The notes below the pieces were generated by a model. It made no database searches. It was not told the DNA's origin and was given only the letters and a program-made list of their open reading frames with translations. A DNA stretch of 8,049 nt from Gemmatimonadota bacterium (GTDB lineage Bacteria; Gemmatimonadota; Gemmatimonadetes; JACCXV01; JAHWKZ01): NCBI GenBank assembly GCA_030641505.1, contig DAOWHI010000241.1:1-8049 (forward strand), given 5' to 3'. Positions within the stretch are counted from its first letter, which is position 1. Every line of letters starts with the position of its first letter. The translations under genes and the position numbers were made by a program. This document shows positions 6,341 to 8,049 of the stretch, piece by piece.

Positions 6341-7199
6341 CCACCGAACTTCCACTATCAAAGCGATCGGCGCGATCGCGCTCCGCATCTTTGCGCTGCT
6401 CATCGTATGGGGCGCGCTGCTCGCGCCCTATTTCGTCCTACGTGGCGGTTTCGAGTCGAGCGAAGAGTGGATCGCACCACTCGATCGACTGTACGGCGAG
6501 GCCATTAGCGCCCTGACGCTGCTGGTAGCGGTGTGGCTGATGCTGCGATTCGTCGACCACCGCCCGTTTCAGAGTATCGGTTTCAAGGCCAATCGACTGC
6601 TTAGAGAGGCCGGGGTCGGACTGCTGCTGGGAACGGCGATGCTCGGGCTGGCGCTGGTGTTGGTGTGGCTCGGGGGGTGGCTTGGTGTGCGCGGCGGAAG
6701 TGGTTCGCCCGGGTCTGCGATACTGATTCTCGGCGCCGCCTTGTTAGCCAATGCCGTGACCCAAGAGGTCACTGTTCGCGGTTACGTCTTACAGGCGATC
6801 GAAACCAGGTTCGGCTGGTGGAAGGCGCTGCTGTGGTCGTCGATCTTTTTCGTGGCCCTGCACGGTGGTGCACTCGCCGAGGGCGCGATCCTGCCCGTCG
6901 CCAATTTGTTTCTGGCCGGGGTTGTGTTCGGGTTGGCGTATATCGTCACCCGCAACCTGTGGCTGCCGATCGCCGCGCACTTCGCTTGGAACTTCCTGCT
7001 GGGACCGGTGCTCGGCCTGACCGTGACGGGGCAGTCACTGGATGGTGGTTGGCAGCCACTGTCACTCAGCGGCCCGGCGCTCTTTACCGGCGGCGAGTTC
7101 GGTATCGAGGGCGGATTGGCAGCCACGCTTGCGGTTGTCGCAGGCTGCGTGATCCTCTGGATCCGCCGTCCGGCGGATGGTTGGCGATCGACCGCGTAG
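6258..7199 (+). CDS. CPBP-family intramembrane metalloprotease homologue (CAAX protease-like)
   Basis: This is a 313-residue multi-pass membrane protein if translated from ATG 6258. Hydrophobic segments lie near 39-60, 82-98, 117-141, 153-168, 190-202, 212-230, 235-256 and 286-301. Three motifs of the CPBP/Abi (Rce1-like) family are present: QEVTVRG (169-175) in place of EExxxR, FVALH (198-202) as FxxxH, and HFAWN (241-245) as HxxxN. The first glutamate of motif 1, considered catalytic, is glutamine, so activity is uncertain. The start is uncertain. No ATG, GTG or TTG occurs in frame between the lipoprotein stop (6340) and the first membrane segment, so initiation must be upstream at ATG 6258 (83-nt overlap), at ATG 6189, or at a non-standard codon. 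Family members process prenylated proteins or bacteriocin-related peptides; the substrate here is unknown. The gene ends 11 nt before the VKOR gene. Confidence 0.82.
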   Translation: MLYARCRYRRKGVRTRLGRCLSRFRITSHRTSTIKAIGAIALRIFALLIVWGALLAPYFVLRGGFESSEEWIAPLDRLYGEAISALTLLVAVWLMLRFVDHRPFQSIGFKANRLLREAGVGLLLGTAMLGLALVLVWLGGWLGVRGGSGSPGSAILILGAALLANAVTQEVTVRGYVLQAIETRFGWWKALLWSSIFFVALHGGALAEGAILPVANLFLAGVVFGLAYIVTRNLWLPIAAHFAWNFLLGPVLGLTVTGQSLDGGWQPLSLSGPALFTGGEFGIEGGLAATLAVVAGCVILWIRRPADGWRSTA

Positions 7200-7210
7200 T
7201 TTCATAGACC

Positions 7211-7651
7211 ATGATCGGAATTCTATGGATCGCTCGGGGCCTGGCACTGGTCGGTTTTCTCGATGCGACCTATCTGACGGCGACCCACTATTCGGTGGGC
7301 TCGCTGGCATGTGGGCCGGGCGGCGGATGCGACATCGTCACCACCAGCCAGTACGCGACCATCGTAGGTGTGCCGGTCGCGCTCTTGGGTCTCATCTATT
7401 ACGTGGTCGTCAATCTGATCGTGTGGACGCCGGTCTCGGGGTGGAACCGAGGTCTCGGTGTCGCCTTTGTCGCGATCACCGCGATCGCGGTCACCGCGTC
7501 GGCGGTCTTTGTCTACCTTCAGGCGGTGGTGATCGACGCCTGGTGCCGGTACTGCCTGGTATCGGCCGCGGTGTCGCTGGGACTCCTCCTTTCTGCACTC
7601 GCGCTTTATCGCAACCCGCCCCGAGAGATTCTGGCCGAGGAGCCTATCTAG
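7211..7651 (+). CDS. Vitamin K epoxide reductase (VKOR) family disulfide-forming membrane protein
   Basis: The protein has 146 residues with about four membrane segments (roughly 4-24, 50-72, 82-104 and 113-133), the size of a minimal bacterial VKOR without a thioredoxin domain. It carries the four family cysteines: the loop pair C34 and C40 (ACGPGGGCD) and the active-site CxxC, C112-R-Y-C115. The VTTSQYATIVGVPVALLG stretch (43-60) is also characteristic. Bacterial VKORs pass electrons from a periplasmic DsbA-like protein to quinone, replacing DsbB. No dsbA-like gene is in the window, so the partner is encoded elsewhere or is a thioredoxin-fold protein not seen here. The ATG at 7211 lies 11 nt after the protease gene and lacks a clear ribosome binding site. 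Co-transcription with the upstream membrane genes is likely. Confidence 0.92.
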   Translation: MIGILWIARGLALVGFLDATYLTATHYSVGSLACGPGGGCDIVTTSQYATIVGVPVALLGLIYYVVVNLIVWTPVSGWNRGLGVAFVAITAIAVTASAVFVYLQAVVIDAWCRYCLVSAAVSLGLLLSALALYRNPPREILAEEPI

Positions 7652-7685
7652 GGCAGAGTGGGTGGCTGGCGCCTCCAGAGCCCTA
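7649..7685. terminator. Weak symmetric hairpin between convergent genes
   Basis: TAGGGC (7649-7654) and GCCCTA (7680-7685) are exact reverse complements, and CTGG/CCAG (7666-7669, 7675-7678) form a small inner stem. The outer arms contain the stop codons of both convergent genes, so one structure could act in both directions. There is no T-tract and the stem is short, so termination is only a possibility. Confidence 0.3.
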
Positions 7686-8049
7686 ACGGCGAACGACTGC
7701 ACCACCCTTCATGACGAAGACGACATCGCGCAACGCGCCGATGTCGCCTCCAGGGTTGCCGGTAACCGCCACTAAGTCAGCGAGCAGTCCCGGCCGTATC
7801 GAGCCCAGGCGGTCATCCAGGTGAAGGAGCCTGGCGTTGACCGACGTGGCTGACTCGAGCGCGGCGATCGGCGGCATGCCGTACGCGACCATGAGCTCCA
7901 GCTCGCGCACGTTGTTGCCATGGGCGAACACACCGGCATCGCTGCCGTTACAGATCGTCACGCCGGCATCCAGCGCAGCCTGAAAGCTCGCACGCTGCGC
8001 TCGTAGCAGTTCGGGTTGGTTGGCTGGATCGCCATCCCATCCGATGTAG
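7683..8049 (-). CDS. Imidazolonepropionase-like amidohydrolase, C-terminal part (5' end outside window)
   Basis: Only the last 121 residues are present; the frame stays open to the window edge, so the gene begins to the right of base 8049. It shows the end of an amidohydrolase TIM barrel: TICNGSDAGVFAHG (31-44 of the fragment), whose Asp37 corresponds to the catalytic or metal-binding aspartate after the last barrel strand, then ESATSVNARLLHLDDRLGSI (65-84) and PGLLADLVAVTGNP (86-99), typical of the C-terminal beta-sandwich of imidazolonepropionase-like hydrolases and dipeptidases. A GTG at 7961 is an internal valine codon, not the start, because the homology continues upstream. The substrate cannot be judged from this part. 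It is convergent with the VKOR gene, 31 nt apart. Confidence 0.9.
   Translation of the reverse strand, partial: YIGWDGDPANQPELLRAQRASFQAALDAGVTICNGSDAGVFAHGNNVRELELMVAYGMPPIAALESATSVNARLLHLDDRLGSIRPGLLADLVAVTGNPGGDIGALRDVVFVMKGGAVVRR

Noticed and set aside
7478..7491. Perfect 14-bp palindrome ACCGCGATCGCGGT inside the VKOR gene
   Set aside because: It encodes ordinary VKOR residues, and a palindrome of this length is expected about once by chance in a window of this size.
1..8049. Apparent abundance of GATC and CGATCG words
   Set aside because: Impression only; it could not be counted against a composition-matched background and may reflect codon use.

Overview
The window reads as chromosomal DNA of a GC-rich Gram-negative bacterium. 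A TonB-type periplasmic protein and a lipobox-bearing lipoprotein imply an outer membrane, and the error-prone polymerase cassette is of a kind found mainly in proteobacteria and relatives. I cannot assign a genus. Several starts lack strong Shine-Dalgarno sequences, and TTG or GTG codons sit at or beside gene starts.

Left part (90-5221, minus strand): a complete mutasome operon in the order imuA - imuB - dnaE2. ImuA is a short RecA/SulA-like protein with a degenerate Walker A. ImuB is a Y-family-fold protein that keeps two active-site-like aspartates but lacks the paired glutamate, and it carries a QLELF clamp-binding motif. DnaE2 is a C-family error-prone polymerase with its catalytic aspartates intact. 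imuA and imuB overlap by 14 nt and dnaE2 follows 4 nt after imuB, so the three are almost certainly co-transcribed and translationally coupled. In characterised bacteria these proteins jointly carry out damage-induced translesion synthesis: DnaE2 polymerises, ImuB bridges to the sliding clamp, and ImuA has an accessory role.

Middle (5222-5400): a short divergent intergenic region with unusual structure. It holds three GTTT units (minus strand) at exact 11-bp spacing, a 9-bp perfect inverted repeat nested within a second 7-bp inverted repeat, and a 10-bp-period direct repeat beside the imuA ribosome binding site. It is the natural place for an SOS-type operator.

Right part (5401-7651, plus strand): a TonB-family protein with four cysteines in its periplasmic part, a tiny lipoprotein with a collagen-like Gly-Pro repeat, a CPBP-family membrane protease homologue whose reading frame overlaps the lipoprotein gene, and a VKOR-family disulfide-forming membrane protein. 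All four are membrane or periplasmic proteins and may form one transcription unit. The VKOR homologue could oxidise cysteines in its neighbours, but that is inference.

Right edge (7683-8049, minus strand): the C-terminal 121 residues of an imidazolonepropionase-like amidohydrolase that runs off the window and converges on the VKOR gene. No RNA genes, CRISPR arrays or complete mobile elements were seen. The first 89 bases hold a GGGGACAG-type tract that may be the edge of a repeat element. No gene-free stretch exceeds 300 bases.
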